This document shows, one piece after another, positions 1-11,720 of a stretch of 64,000 nt of DNA. The notes under the pieces were generated by a model, which saw only the letters and a program-made list of their open reading frames with translations, did not search any database and was not told where the DNA came from. This stretch comes from Symsagittifera roscoffensis. Its lineage: Eukaryota; Xenacoelomorpha; Acoela; Convolutidae. Position 1 is the first letter of the stretch, and each line of letters begins with the position of its first letter. Location: contig NC_087070.1 in NCBI RefSeq assembly GCF_963678635.1, positions 43,386,988 through 43,450,987 on the forward strand. The letters are read 5' to 3'. The position numbers were made by a program, and so were the translations under genes.

Positions 1-1480
1 CCTAGACCGGCGATGAAGTCTCTCAGAGCCAGAAGTGTGAGACGGCCATACGAGTTTTTGAGAGTTGGGTGGTTTGAACGAAATTGAGTCTGAATCAAAC
101 ATAATTCATGGGGAAATAGGTAGCACTAGACTAGCTTGAGCAGAGCTTAGAAGAAAACAGACGAATACTGACCAGAAGTCGGGCCAACTGTTGTCGCAAA
201 TTGAGGTGCAGAGTTTGCAGCTTGATGAGCTGTGGGCTCAGAACTAGCGGCACAACAACTTTGTGGCACTAATGCAAAATATGACGACCATGATGGGCAG
301 ATTGGTTAATTCTGTTATCTCTGCTCATCATCCTGTAATTCCACCCGGACAAGAGCAAGAACAACCCCCGCAGTTGATCGAACCCAACAACAACCAGGGT
401 GCTAACTGTAAAAAAAAACGAGCTTTACCGAGGCTTTCGCTATGGCGCGAAAAGGGGGACCGGGGAGCTATTTTGAGTTAAGCCAGACAAGTCACCTGGA
501 GAGGGAGTGCCCACAAAGCGCGTCGATTTATTTAAAAGAATGAGGACCAGACGAGTTGAAAATTTTGCAGTAGGATATATCCCCTCCATTTTGAAAGACA
601 GCCCGAAGCCATAGGGAATGTTGCTGCAGCTGATCACCCTAGGCAGCAGAACGACCTATGCTATCCTCCAGAGGAGGAGAGACAGAGTGAGATGATAGTA
701 GGTATGAGCAAGTGACGTCACTATTTCATCAGCTATACCCAACATCAGTGTACGAGTGCAAGTCGGCGGTGAGTGTGCAGCTGAACACGGAGACACATAA
801 GGAGCGTGCCGCAGTTAGTCAGTTGATGGACGGTGGACTCTATGGGTCACTTGCGGTTGCTTGCATGGGAGGCACATGCGTAGAAGTATTATTGGTGGAT
901 ACTGAAGCCACCTAATAACTTATCCGAAGTGAGGTTGCTAGGAATCGTGAAGACAAGCCAGAGATACGGCCATATGAGGGCCATTCACAGTTAACAGATG
1001 GACGATGATTGGATGTCGACGAACATATCACAGCAAATCTAAATTTAGGCTTGATCGATGACAATTTTCATGCATTATTAGTTCCCGAGCTGAAAAACCA
1101 GATTATACAAGGACGGCGATCAATGAAGGAATATTTATTTTGTCTTGAATTTGTTTACGACAATTTGTTAAACTTGGTAAGGCATGCGACTCCAAAACTG
1201 GCTCCAAAACCTTTGCCTACTGTACCGCCATATCTAGGAGGGCAGGGAGGGTCGAACAGTGTCAGGGGTCCACAACTGTGCGCGGAGCAGAGTCGAGAGA
1301 TTTCGGATAGGTTCGGCTCGAGCGATGAAGTATCCGAAGTTTCGCCATCCAACTACGAGGACCACATCGCACAGACAGTTGAAAGGACAACCAGGATGTA
1401 GATATTTGGACAAAAGATACCAGTTAAGTGTGTACCCAAGTAGTCTTGCTAGAGGAAACTATGAAAAGAATTGGACCACC
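1..1480 (+). pseudogene. Ty3/Gypsy family A gag-protease remnant
   Basis: Decayed plus-strand retrotransposon coding sequence. The best landmark is a retroviral-type aspartic protease motif, LVDTEAT, at about 892-912 (consensus LVDTGAT), followed directly by a stop. The next open stretch (1009-1401) reads like the rest of a Gypsy protease domain, with LNLGLIDDNFHALLVPEL where functional copies have the strand before the ILG motif. The region before 700 is Gln/Asn-rich and gag-like, but I see no intact zinc knuckle. Frames change several times and the reverse transcriptase is missing, because the next recognisable piece (from 1600) is already integrase. This family differs from the minus-strand elements further right. 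Assignment is by motif reading only. Confidence 0.55.
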
Positions 1481-1599
1481 CCTACCGCAGAAGGTGATGC
1501 TATCTGCTGGGAACGAACTACCGATGAGATAGCCTTATTGCATAAACAACGTGAAGCTATCGCCCAAGTGTTCTACTGGGCGCATTAATCAGACGAAAT

Positions 1600-2106
1600 G
1601 GGGACATGCCCTCACTAGGAACAAACAGAAGAAGCAGGCCATACAGTATGGTCCCGAAACACTGCTATACTGGTGGCGATGAAACGAGCTGAGCAAAAGA
1701 GACAGAATCCTGCTCAAAAAACGGTTTCAGAGGGACGACTCTCCATCCATCGTTTTGAAGGTAGTTCCAACGGTGAGTCGGAATGAGACTCTCAACTGAC
1801 TGTTTCAACGTCAGTTCCAATCGTTGGCTGCATAAAAACAAAGATTCACAGGTGCGAAAACCATGCGCGCAAGAAGACACAAAAGAAGCAGAAGTGAGCC
1901 GCGGATCAGACTTCATTTGATCCGAGAAACAGATTCAGCACGGTTGCAATGGATAATTAGGGACCCAAGGCAATTGTGACGAGCACCAGAGTGAAGCACA
2001 TATTGATGATAACAGATCAATTCACGATAAATACTATTGTAGTTCACAAGGTGTCGACAAAATTTGCTTAAGTGGCTCGCGAGAATGGTACTCGCGGCAA
2101 TTGTTT
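1600..2106 (+). pseudogene. Family A integrase, zinc-finger to first catalytic strand (copy 1)
   Basis: Broken plus-strand reading frame resembling a Ty3/Gypsy integrase. The linker reads RDDSPSIVLKVVPT near 1735-1775, the usual region before the H2C2 finger. HILMITDQFT at about 1998-2027 corresponds to the strand after the first catalytic Asp. Several in-frame stops are present. The frame is cut at about 2107 by antisense envelope-like sequence. The same segment recurs at about 3325-3835 in the second unit. Confidence 0.6.
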
Positions 2107-2515
2107 CGGGTAACCTGAGTTTTTTGTGTATGCTCTACAGTTTGACGGATCATTACATCCAAAATGAAGTATCCAAATTTTATCGTGTAAATCATAATTT
2201 AAACGTCCGTGGGCACGATGATATGGGGATTTATCGTCTAGCTGTACATGACCTTGGTGGTGTTCAAGTTGTGCTTAGGGTACAAAGTCTGTGAAAACTT
2301 GAAAATTTAAAAAATTAAGGTTTTTGTTTTTGTTGGAACTTATTTTAAACGTTTGAGCTTATTCTTACAACCATCGGGGTCTAGATGTAATAGTCTTTCT
2401 ATAATAATTTTGTGGAGGGAGTAAATATTGAGCTGTGATGTCTGGTGGTGACAGTGGTTACGGATAATGTACAAAATTGTTTAAGTTTACTGTTATTTCA
2501 ATATTAAGCATTAGC
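2107..2515 (-). pseudogene. Envelope-gene fragment inside integrase (copy 1)
   Basis: The minus strand here matches the middle of the envelope-like gene of the 44-62 kb element (compare about 49850-50130), then jumps to sequence equivalent to about 50590-50690. The fragment is thus a deleted version of that gene, in opposite orientation to the surrounding integrase. An apparently open plus-strand frame (2064-2294) is only the complement of this fragment. Similar fragments occur at 3838, 5575 and 7245. Confidence 0.6.
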
Positions 2516-3242
2516 AAAGTAGGTGCTGAAGATGGGCCCTAGTAATATTTTCTACAAAGATCAACGAAGAAGTTTCGGCGGCAAAAATGATCAAATAGAT
2601 GTGTCAACTATTGGGTGTCGATGAAATTCAAACTTCTCTGTATAAGCCGAAGGGCAACGGAAAGACAAAAAGACATAGTGTATAGTTGACCTGTTATACA
2701 CAAAACCTCGGGACCAACCGTCGACGGAGAATAGTTTTGAGGAATTGTTCCGGGATGCTCACTGCATTGTAATAGAAGTACTGTGCACCAATCGACTTCG
2801 ACAAACAAATCAGTACTCGAAGAAATTTCATGGGGAATCTTAAGCAACTTGCGACAAATTCTGGGTATGGGCGAAAGAGTGGATCAAAACGAAGAAATTT
2901 TCCGATGCAGCGGAAGGACCACATGTTGTGATGGCCAGGATATCCCATATGAAAAACCAGGTGGCAAAGCAATCGATTCCCAGTAAAGTGAAGTGTCATC
3001 ATTCAACTTGCTTGAGCGAAATGTGGAAAACAAGGGGCAACCAGAGGCGACCGACAGCATTTTGGTCGGCAAACTTCTTTGATGGTCCGGAGATGCATAC
3101 CGAAGACGGAGTATTGTGGACGAAAACTCGGGAAGGGTTCAATCATGATCCAGGCCCAAGGCAAGACCACGGGAGAGTATCGTCGAGAAGAAATCGATTA
3201 GTGGTGGAGCCACAAGTTGATCCTCCTAGGCAAAATAAAGAC
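2516..3242 (+). pseudogene. Family A integrase C-terminal part (copy 1)
   Basis: Plus-strand remnant of the end of a Gypsy integrase. YKPKGNGKTKR at about 2640-2670 matches the YHPQGNGQVER block that carries the third catalytic residue. VMARISHMKNQV at about 2927-2965 fits the C-terminal sheet after the catalytic core. About 170 bases after the first block are deleted relative to the second copy. Stops and frame changes make it non-functional. Confidence 0.6.
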
Positions 3243-3324
3243 GAACTCCCGATGAGATAGCCTTATTGCATAAACAACTTGAAGCTATCGCCCAAGTGTT
3301 CTACTGGGCGGATTAATCAGACAA

Positions 3325-3837
3325 AATGGGGACATGCCCTCACTAGGAACAAACAGAAGAAGCAGGCCATACAGTATGGTCCCGAAACACTGCTATACTG
3401 GTAAACGAGCTGAGCATAAGAGACAGAATCCTGCTCATAAAATGGTTTCAGAGGGACGACTCTCCATCCATTGTTCTGAAGGTAGTTCCAACGGTGGGTC
3501 GGAATGAGACTCTCAACTGACTGTTTCAACGTCAGTTCCAATCGTTGGCCATCATAAAAACAAAGATTCACAGGTGCGAAAACCATGCGCGCAAGAAGAC
3601 ACAAAAGAAGCAGAAGCGAGCCGCGGATCAGACTTCATTTGATCCGAGAAACAGACTCAGCACGGTTGCAATGGATAATTAGGGACCCAAGGCAATTGTG
3701 ACGAGCAACAGAGTGAAGCACATGTTGATGATAACAGATCAATTCACGATAAATGCTATTGTAGTTCACCAGATGTCGACAAAATTTCCTTAAGTGGCTC
3801 GCGAGAATGGTACTCGCGGCAATTGTTTCGGGTAACC
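3325..3837 (+). pseudogene. Family A integrase N-terminal part (copy 2)
   Basis: Duplicate of 1600-2106 with the same zinc-finger linker and ITDQFT region, and with several stops. It ends at the same junction with antisense envelope sequence as copy 1, which shows that the junction predates the duplication. Confidence 0.6.
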
Positions 3838-4245
3838 TGAGTTTTTTGTGTATGGTCTACAGTTTGACGGATCATTACATCCAAAATGAAGTATCCAAAT
3901 TTTATCGTGTAAATCATAATTTAAACGTCCGTGGGCACGATGATATGGGGATTTATCGTCTAGCTGTACATGACCTTGGTGGTGTTCAAATTGTGTTTAA
4001 CGTACAAAGTCTGTGAAAACTTGAAAATTTAATAAATTACGGTTTTTGTTTTTGTTGGAACTTATTTTAAACGTTTGAGCTTATTCTTACAACCTTCGGG
4101 GTCCAGATGTAATAGTCTTTCGATAATAATTTAGTGGAGGGAGTAAATATTGAGCTGTGATGTCTGGTGGTGACAGTGGTTACGGATAATGTACAAAATT
4201 GTTTAAGTTGACTGTTATTTCAATATTAAGCATTAGCAAAGTAGG
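3838..4245 (-). pseudogene. Envelope-gene fragment (copy 2)
   Basis: Duplicate of the 2107-2515 fragment with a few base changes. It is antisense to the flanking integrase pieces and has the same internal deletion relative to the 44-62 kb element. Confidence 0.6.
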
Positions 4246-5290
4246 TGCTGAAGATGGGCGCTAGCAATATTTTCTACAAAGATCAACGAAGAAGTTTCGG
4301 CGGCAAAAATGATCAAATAGATGTGTCAACTATTGGGTGTCGATGAAATTCAAACTTCTCTGTATAAGCCGAAGGGCAACGGAAAGACAAAAAGACATAG
4401 TGTATAGATGGCTGAACTAACTTTGAAGTATTATGCGGAGAACCCAAGGACGTGCGACAAACGTTGGCGTACTTGATTATTTTTTTGTAGAATACGACAA
4501 CCAGTCGGATAATGGCAGCTACGCCGTATATTAGGGTGCATTTAGAATATTGCAAGTACCCAGTTGACCTGTTATACACAAAACCTCGGGACCAACCGTC
4601 GACGGAGAATAGTTTTGAGGAATTGTTCCGGGATGCACACTGCATTGTAATAGAAGTACTGTGCACCAATCGACTTCGACAAACAAATCAGTACTCGAAG
4701 AAATTTCATGGGGAATCTTAAGCAACTTGCGACAAATTCTGGGTATGGGCGAAAGAGTGGATCAAAACGAAGAAATTTTCCGATGCAGCGGAAGGACCAC
4801 ATGTTGTGATGGCCAGGATGTCCCATGTGAAAAACCAGGTGTCAAAGCAATCGATTCCCAGTAAAGTGAAGTGTCATCATTCAACTTGCTTGAGCGAAAT
4901 GTGGAAAACAAGGGGCAACCAGAGGCGACCGACAGCATTTTGGTCGGCAAACTTCTTTGATGGTCCGGAGATGCATGCCGAAGACGGAGTATTATGGACG
5001 AAAACTCGGGAAGGGTTCAATCATGATCCAGGACCAAGGCAAGACCACGGGAGAGTATTGCCGAGAAGAAATCGATTAGTGGTGGAGCCACAAGTTGATC
5101 CTCCTAGGCAAAATAAAGACTTACAACGACACATCGTTTTGGTTGAAAACTATGTCGGGAGAAAAGTGGAAGCCAGAAAAAAAGATCCTCTGAATCTACC
5201 AGGTGAGGCGAAAGGTAGTCTTTCGAGTGGGACGTTGTTAGTTGAACCTGAAATGAGTGGGACTACAGTTTTATGTAGACCGGTTTGAAT
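4246..5290 (+). pseudogene. Family A integrase C-terminal part (copy 2, longest)
   Basis: Most complete of three copies of this part. It contains the PKGNGKTKR block (about 4370), NTTTSRIMAATPYIR (about 4495-4540), YPVDLLYTKPRDQPS (about 4558-4602) and VMARMSHVKNQV (about 4807-4842), in the order expected for a Gypsy integrase from the catalytic Glu region to the C-terminal domain. Frames shift between blocks, so it cannot be translated as one protein. Bases 5121-5290 extend beyond the duplicated unit into a Lys/Glu-rich tail. Confidence 0.65.
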
Positions 5291-5574
5291 GAGAATGCCA
5301 CCAGTTCAGTTTGCGATCGACAAATATTTGAATTGAAAGTAGTTTAAAGTGACATTCCATAAATAATTCTATTTATTGTGTAATCTATTTTCATATAGAG
5401 TTGAAAAGCTTTGTGGATTACGCCAAAGTATGTGTTATTCATGAGGGAAATTTTTGTAATCATGTACTATCTTTGTTTTCTGGGCGAACTCTTCTTCAAT
5501 CTTTCCCTTACTTTTAAAAAAAGTTACCGGGATGCAAAATTTTTATCACCTCGATTTCTATTTGGGTCTTGCAT
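5291..5574. other. AT-rich spacer
   Basis: I see no gene or repeat that I can support here. It separates the end of the family A tail from the next envelope piece. Confidence 0.4.
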
Positions 5575-6450
5575 GTGGAGAATTAGTTTTCCTGTTTTCA
5601 TGTTGAAACTTTTTTCGTATTCGAAAAATTTTTCTAAATATTGGGTTCCGAAAAGTGGTTTTGGGTATTTGCATGCTATCAGTTTCAGGGTAGATTTCAG
5701 AACGTGTTAACTTATTTTCTATACGATGTATGTTTTTACATTGATTAAGTTGGATTTGATCTTGTTCGGTCAGTGTTTATGTTATCGAGAGGTATGAATT
5801 CTATAAAAAATTTATTGTGAAACCTTTTCAATTTTGCGTGAATTTTAGCGACTTGAGAGTGGTACATGAGTCATTAGGGAACCAAACTATGGCTGCTTGT
5901 ATACGTGTAGTTGGATCGCAATATCCTTTTTCATTATTACAAGATAGGCGAATGCCTTGATATAATATACTATCGTCTTTTAAATCTCGTGGTAATTGTA
6001 ATTTTTCTAGTTGATTTTTTGAGTCAGAAAACATTATTTCTTGGTAACCTGAGTTTTTTGTGTATGCTCTCCAGTTTGACGGATCCTTACATCCAAAATG
6101 AAGTATCCAAATTTTATCGTGTAAATCATAATTTAAACGTCCAAGGGCACGATGATATGGGGACTTATCGTCTAGCTGTACATGAACTTGGTGGTGTTCA
6201 AGTTGTGGTTAACGTACAAAGTCTGTGAAAACGTGAAAATTTAATAAATTATGGTTTTCGTTTTTGTTGGAACATATTTTATACGTTTGATCTTATTCTT
6301 ACAACCTTCGGGGTCTAGATATAATAGTTTTTCTATAATACTTTAGTGGAGGGAGTGAATAGTGAGCTGTGATGTCTGGTGGTGACAGTGGTTACGGATA
6401 ATGTACAAAATTGATTAATTTTACTGTTATTTCAAAATTAAGCATTAGCG
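5575..6450 (-). pseudogene. Envelope-gene fragment (copy 3, longest)
   Basis: Minus-strand sequence aligns by eye with about 49410-50130 of the large element. Shared landmarks include the run before and after TTTTTCGTATTC, the AACTTATTTTCTATA stretch and the ATCGCAATATCC stretch. Stops and indels break the frame. Unlike copies 1 and 2 it includes the portion downstream of the ACCTGAG junction, so it shows where those shorter fragments came from. It is followed at about 6450 by another family A integrase piece. Confidence 0.6.
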
Positions 6451-7243
6451 AAGTGGGTGCTAAAGATGGGCGCTAGCAATATTTTCTAGAAAGATCAACG
6501 AAGAAGTTTCGGCGGCAAAAATGATCAAATAGATGTGTCAACTATTGGGTGTCGATGAAATTCAAACTTCTCTGTATAAACCGAAGGGCAACGGAAAGAC
6601 AAAAAACATAGTCTATAGATGGCTGAACTTACTTTGAAGTATTATGCGGAGAAGCCAAGGACGTGCAAAAAAACGTTGGCGTACTTGATTTTTTTTTGTA
6701 GAATACGACAATCAGTCGGATAATGGCAGCTACGCCGTATATTAGGGTGCATTTAGAAGGTTGCAAGTACCCAGTTGACCTGTTAAACACAAAACCTCGC
6801 GACCAACCGTCGTTCCGAGATGCACACTGCATTGTAATAGAAGTACTAGGCAACAATCGAAGTCGACAAATACTGCAAGAAAATTCATGGGGAATCTTAA
6901 GTAACTTGGGACGAAGTCTGGTTATAAGCGAAAGAGTGGATCACTTAGCCTAAATTTTTCGATGCAGGGGAAGGACCACATGTTGTGGTGGCCAGCATGT
7001 CCGATGTGAAAAACCAGGTGGCAAAGCTATCGATTCCCAGTAAAGTGAAGTGTCGTCATTGAACTTGCTTGAGCGATATGTGCAAAACAAGGGGCAACCA
7101 GAGGCGACCGACAGCATTTTGGTCGACGAACTTCATTGACGATCCGGAGATGCATGCCGAAGACGGGGTGTTGTGGACGAAAAATTGGGAGGGGTTCGAT
7201 CATGATCCAGGCCAAAGGCAAGACCACAGGGGAGAATTGTCGA
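6451..7243 (+). pseudogene. Family A integrase C-terminal part (copy 3)
   Basis: Third, more diverged copy of the integrase end, with AATPYIRVHLEGCKYPVDLL at about 6723-6782 and several deletions. It is sandwiched between two envelope fragments. Confidence 0.55.
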
Positions 7244-7244
7244 G

Positions 7245-7740
7245 ATGAAATCAGAGAACCAAACTATGGTTGCTTGTGTACGTGTAGTTGGATCGCAATA
7301 TCCTTGATCGCAATATCCTTGACAAGATAGGCGAAAGCCTTGATATAATATACTATCGTCTTTTAAATCTCGTGTTAATTGTACTTTTTCTAGTTGACTT
7401 TTCGAGTCAGAAAACAATATTTCTTGATAACCTGAGTTTTTTGTGCATGCTTTACAGTTTGACGGATCTTTACATCCAAAATGAGGTATCCAAGTTTTAT
7501 TGTGTAAATCATAAATTAAACGTCCATGGGCACGAAGATACGGGAATCTATTGTCTAGCTGTACATGACCTTGGTGGTGTTCAAGTTTTGCTTGACGTTG
7601 ATTTTACGGGAATTTATCGTCTTGCTGTACATGATCTTGGTGATGTTCAAGTTGTGCTTGGTGGTGTTCCAAGTCTGTGAAAACTTGAGAATTTAATAAT
7701 TTGCGTTTTTTTTTGTTGGAACCTAATTTAAACGTTCGAG
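7245..7740 (-). pseudogene. Envelope-gene fragment (copy 4), joins element 1
   Basis: The minus strand again matches the large element at about 49680-50130. Two small local duplications are visible: TTGATCGCAATATCC at 7292-7320, and the GGTGTTCAAGTT block repeated at 7575-7665. This copy is directly continuous on its right with ORF3-like sequence, in the same relative order as in the large element. It therefore marks the 3' part of element 1. Confidence 0.6.
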
Positions 7741-9003
7741 TTTATTCTTGCACTCTTTGGGGTCTAGATAAAACAGTCTTTCTATAATACTTTAATGGAG
7801 GGAGTAAATATTGAGGTGTGATGTCTGGTGGTGACAGTGGTGACGGATGGTGTACTAAATTTTTTATTTTTTTTGTTATTTCAAACTCAAGCGTTAAGTT
7901 TTGTTGTGAAACCATTTGGATATTATGTTCTTGAATAACTTTTTGAATATCGTGTCTGTGTTTTAATCTGTTCAGTGCCAAGTTTTGGAGTCTGTTGCTA
8001 TCGAGGTGTTGGCCAAAAGGAGGAGGGTGTGCTTCAAAGGAGTCGATTATACGCGTAAAGGTGTACTTGTATTTTGTAGTTCACAATATCTGTCGTCTAG
8101 GTGACTTGGAAAGTTTGTGGGCAGTGTAGTTTATCTGGTTTGACCTGTGATTGAAGGTGTTGATAGCAGTGACAATGTTTCTGGTAGTGATAAAGCTGTA
8201 TCTGAGGAAAATTCTAAAGGGTCATTTACAGGGTTGGGTTGGCATCGGGAAAACGTTTGGGTCACCCAATGTGGAAGTCTTTGGAATGAAGTGGTGGGAC
8301 TAAAGGGACTTTCACAATTTTGTTCGAATGTAGGCGTTGAACCTAATGAGTCCGATGGAATTTTTGGTGTGCCTTGTTGGGAAATGTTTTGAAGCGGTGT
8401 CGGAGTGCTTTGTAATGTACTATGAGAAAGATCTCTAGAGAGATTGATGATGGTGATGAAAAGATATTAATTTGAACGCTTGTTGTTGTTAAAATTCCGT
8501 TGCGTTGGGAGTGAAAAAATTGTCCGTTGATTGTACTTGTTAAATTTTGGATTTGATAAAAATGTCTTGTTAGGTTAAGATTTTTTGTAATGAGGGGTAA
8601 GTACTATATGTTGGTTCGTACTGTGGTTTACTTAAGGGTGCCTGACGAATGGCTGGTATTAAAGGTTCAGATAATGTTGCATGTCTTTCATCAAAGTTGT
8701 AGGGGTATTCCCCATATGAGATACAGGTAGATGATTGGGGTTGATTTGTCTGACAAGATGTAGTTGCTATTGGCGGATCGTGGGTGGGGAATCCTAAATG
8801 GACGGGGAATTATATGTTTTGTCTTTTTTAAGTTTGTGTTCTTTATAGTATTCTTCTGCAAAAATGATCGTTAAAACTGTTGCTAGTACAAAAGCAGTTA
8901 TTGTTTTCTTTTTGCCTTTACAAAGTGTCAGAATTAGAGAAGCTAGAAAGGAGAGACAAACTACGAAAAAAAGGAAAAATGTTTTCTCTACTAGGGAAAC
9001 TTT
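7741..9003 (-). pseudogene. ORF3 remnant of element 1 (membrane accessory protein)
   Basis: Relative of ORF3 of the large element (50491-51823). The C-terminal part (7742-7981, minus) has ALNRLKHRHDIQKVIQEHNI, matching ALNRLQYRQDIHEDIRDYNI there. The middle has YNFDERHATLSEPL (about 8670-8720), matching YTFEERHARLSEPL. The N-terminus (about 8830-9003) has two hydrophobic stretches separated by a basic turn, LILTLCKGKKKTI, followed by EEYYKEHK. As in the large element, the frame opens right after a stop and has no ATG before the first hydrophobic stretch. It is broken by stops and indels. Confidence 0.65.
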
Positions 9004-9789
9004 GAAACATTAATGGAATTGATAAGATTCGTACCTGATTAGATGATCAATTGTTTTGAACAGAGAAAAGTAGCTCTGGATTAGGGAATAAAAAATTGTA
9101 CATTAGCTTCAACGATTAGAAAAATGAGAATTGCAACATCTAAAAAGTCAGTTATGAAAAAATACAAAGTCAAAACAATGTTGAAAATATTGAAAGAGAA
9201 GTTGAAATAACTATTTTAGTTTGTTTAATTGTGTTGAAAGAAGCATCTGAAAAATGATTTGCATTGCCAATTTTTTTTCGGAATTGAAATTAAGTGGGGT
9301 TGGAATGTTTATTGGTTTATTGGTTTTTGACAACTGGATTGGGTATGGAGAGTTTTTGATGAAGGGAAGTTTGGGTATTTAGATATTAACTTTCCGGTTC
9401 CTGTTTTAAATTCTGGGATGATTAGGGGTTTTTTGGAGATAGAATGTCTTTAGGCAAACTGATCCGATTGAAGTCTCTTTCTACGCTTTTTAAATTTTTT
9501 CTTTTCAATTAAATTAGGGATATAAGTTGAGACAATTTTCTTGAGTTTTATTTTGTTTGAGAAAAGAGTGTTGTTACTTTTATACGATATTTCTCTAGGT
9601 TGTCAAATAGGAGGGTGATGCTTATTTTTGATCTAGAGGTATTTGAATTAAACTTATAGACCTAATTCAAGGTGGAGATAAATCGGCTAATAATAAGGAA
9701 GTGTTTACAAGAAAAAAGAGTTGTTATCAAACCATTTTAATTGGCGGATTTTGAACTAGTAGTTTTGGCTGGTTTTGAACTAGTAATGT
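9004..9789. other. Spacer of element 1
   Basis: I see no gene here. Its position corresponds to the non-coding stretch between integrase and ORF3 in the large element (51827-52670). It has two near-repeats of TTTTGAACTAGTA at about 9750-9786. Confidence 0.4.
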
Positions 9790-10640
9790 ACTGATATTGT
9801 TATTTATTCAGAGGTTTTTGGAAACACTAACTTCTTTATTACTTTAGATTGCGAATAATAGTTTGGTAATCTTCTCTTGGTTATTTTATAAGCGAGTTGT
9901 TTGGCGTTGTTGTGACTTTTTGAATAGTTTGCTGTAAACATAATAAGTTTGCCTGATTTTTCATTAAAAATTATTTCATATGGTAATCCTCCAAATGTTA
10001 TGGTGATTTCAGAGTTATATGCTAATGGAAAAAATTTTACGTCTGTTAACAATTCGGTGTATTTTTATCGTGACTATTTTTATACATCGACGATACTCTT
10101 GTAGGGAGCGGTACATGCCTTCGATTAGTCTGTTTGTTCATGTGGCATGCAATGTTTATGGGACGTTAGTTGATGTTTAATTTTGTAAAGATGACATGAG
10201 GAAATTATTTGAATGTTTATGATTTATGTTCCATTATCTGTGATAATGATTTCAAGTAGTCCGAATTTTGCTATCCAATGTTCATACAGTGTTGGTGTAA
10301 GCTTAACAAAGGTTACAATGGTGTACATGGTTGAAATAATGTGTAAATTTATCTACTTTTACCATTTTATACAAACTTCCATCTGAAGAGGGTTATTCAG
10401 CGCCTTTTGCATCAAATGAGATTCTGTGATTGAAATGTGAAAATTTTGTCCTTTAAAATCTTGTTTTTCTGCTGTTTCCTTTTGGTGTGGGAAAATTTTA
10501 CTTAGTTGACAGGTCATGCAAAACTCTTTGATGTTATTTACATACATAATATGTTTTAACTGCTAATTGTTTTTCATCGTTTGTGTGTGGTCAAAAACTT
10601 TTCTTTGCATATGAAGTTAGGTCTAAATTGTGCTGAAAAA
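9790..10640 (-). pseudogene. Element 1 integrase remnant
   Basis: Minus-strand pieces match the integrase of the large element: VKFFPLAYNSEIT and PYEIIFNEK (9804-10052), and CQLSKIFPHQKETAEKQDFKG (10359-10547, zinc-finger end). The DD35E Glu codon is still GAA here (10120-10122, within LIEGM), unlike the large element. Stops and frameshifts throughout show an old, inactive copy. Confidence 0.7.
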
Positions 10641-10799
10641 AATTTCGTACTGAACCAAGCTAAAATTCTTTGTAGATCAATTTTTAAATTTGTGTTTTTT
10701 CATTGTCAGTGAGTGTTTCACAAACCGAGTCCAAAAAATTGTGAGAAATTTTTTTTTGTCCTGCTATTGCGTGTCAAGATGTTTGCGGTGGTGAAACGT
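10641..10799. other. Internal deletion scar
   Basis: Short AT-rich join between integrase-like and ORF1-like sequence. In the large element these are about 6.5 kb apart, so gag core, protease, RT and RNase H were lost here. Confidence 0.45.
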
Positions 10800-11140
10800 A
10801 AAATGTTTAAATCGTTTAATATATAGAAAAATAGCCATAATTGATGGAAAAAACTTCATTTTTAAAAATTGAATTTGCTGTAGGCGAATTTTGATGTTGA
10901 ATGTTTTTGATAGATTCTGTAAAAAGTTTCGAGAAATGGAATTCTATACCATCTGTTTGTATTAGGCGTGGTTGTTGATTTGATGATTGTGGTGATAGAT
11001 TTACGATAGTAAATATGCCGTAATCGGAACTGATATTACTGAAGCCTGTTAAATAGTGCTCGAGTACTTGTCTTTTGAATTTTACTCCACGAAGCTTTTG
11101 TTTACTTGGGCTATTTTCTCTTTCGAACATGTTTGCAGTT
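10800..11140 (-). pseudogene. Element 1 ORF1 remnant
   Basis: Open for 104 codons on the minus strand and clearly related to ORF1 of the large element. Examples are VKFKRQVLEHYL against VKIKRQIIENYL, and SPTANSIFKNEVFSINYGY against SQRANSIFTNEVFAIIYSY. It is truncated on the 3' side by the internal deletion. Conservation of this block in two diverged elements supports ORF1 as a real gene. Confidence 0.7.
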
Positions 11141-11720
11141 AAATTATGGCAAAGTTGTACTTGTCCTCTAGCGGGATCGCTTTTTGTGTGAATGAAAAAG
11201 AGAAGAGTAGAATCATCGTCTAAAATTTTTATCGTAATGAATCATTTTTTGTGCGGGAAAACGGTTAATAAAAAATTTTCAATATGCCTTATTGGTTGAT
11301 TCCAATTCTAGAGTCTTACTGGTTTGCGGATGTATAATTTTTTAATTCTGCGCTTACCCTTTATAGATGATGCTGTCGTGGATTCTGATTCCAAAAAATT
11401 TTTTGGCCGTTTTTGGTTTGCTTTTATCGTTAATTAAATCTCAAAGATTTTAAAGTTCTTGTAATGTAGTTGAGTCAGATTCCGAAATTGTGTATTGTGT
11501 TCTGCAGAATTTTTGATTAATAAATTGCTTTAGTTTTGTAATCATTGTCTTCTTTCTTGTCTGTTTTTTCGATCTGATGTATAACTTTTTTTGTTTAAGT
11601 GGGGTTATTACAAGATCGGATCTTTTGTCTTTAAATGAACAATTATGGACTATTATATTTTTTTTGTTTACTAGATTATCTTTTGACGGTTGGAATGATG
11701 GTGGCAACTTCCAGGGGTTA
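11141..11720 (-). pseudogene. Element 1 pre-gag ORF0 remnant
   Basis: Minus-strand frame 11450-11707 carries NKKNIIVHNC, RSDLVITP and a Lys/Arg-rich stretch. It is followed after a stop by GKRRIKKLYIRKPV and NWNQPIRHIENFLLTV (about 11240-11340). The same blocks in the same order form ORF0 of the large element (60854-61320). The copy has a stop after TTLQEL and another before NWNQP. Confidence 0.65.

Larger units (their letters stand above)
1515..3242 (+). repeat. Chimeric tandem unit, copy 1
   Basis: First of two adjacent long repeats. Both begin with GAACTNCCGATGAGATAG and end with TCCTAGGCAAAATAAAGAC. The unit holds a family A integrase N-terminal part (+), an inverted piece of an envelope gene (-) and a family A integrase C-terminal part (+). 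This copy lacks about 170 bases near 2688 that copy 2 keeps. The copies are otherwise very similar by eye, so the chimera formed first and was then duplicated head to tail. Confidence 0.85.
3243..5120 (+). repeat. Chimeric tandem unit, copy 2
   Basis: Second head-to-tail copy of the integrase/envelope/integrase chimera that begins at 1515. It keeps the 170-base stretch missing from copy 1, which includes PRTCDKRW and NTTTSR-like blocks typical of Gypsy integrases, so it is closer to the ancestral unit. It runs on into unique family A sequence at 5121. Confidence 0.85.

Noticed and set aside
2064-2294. Plus-strand 76-codon ORF repeated at 3807, 6030 and 7400, looking like a conserved protein
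   Set aside because: The conserved reading is the complement of the envelope gene fragment; the true coding strand is minus.
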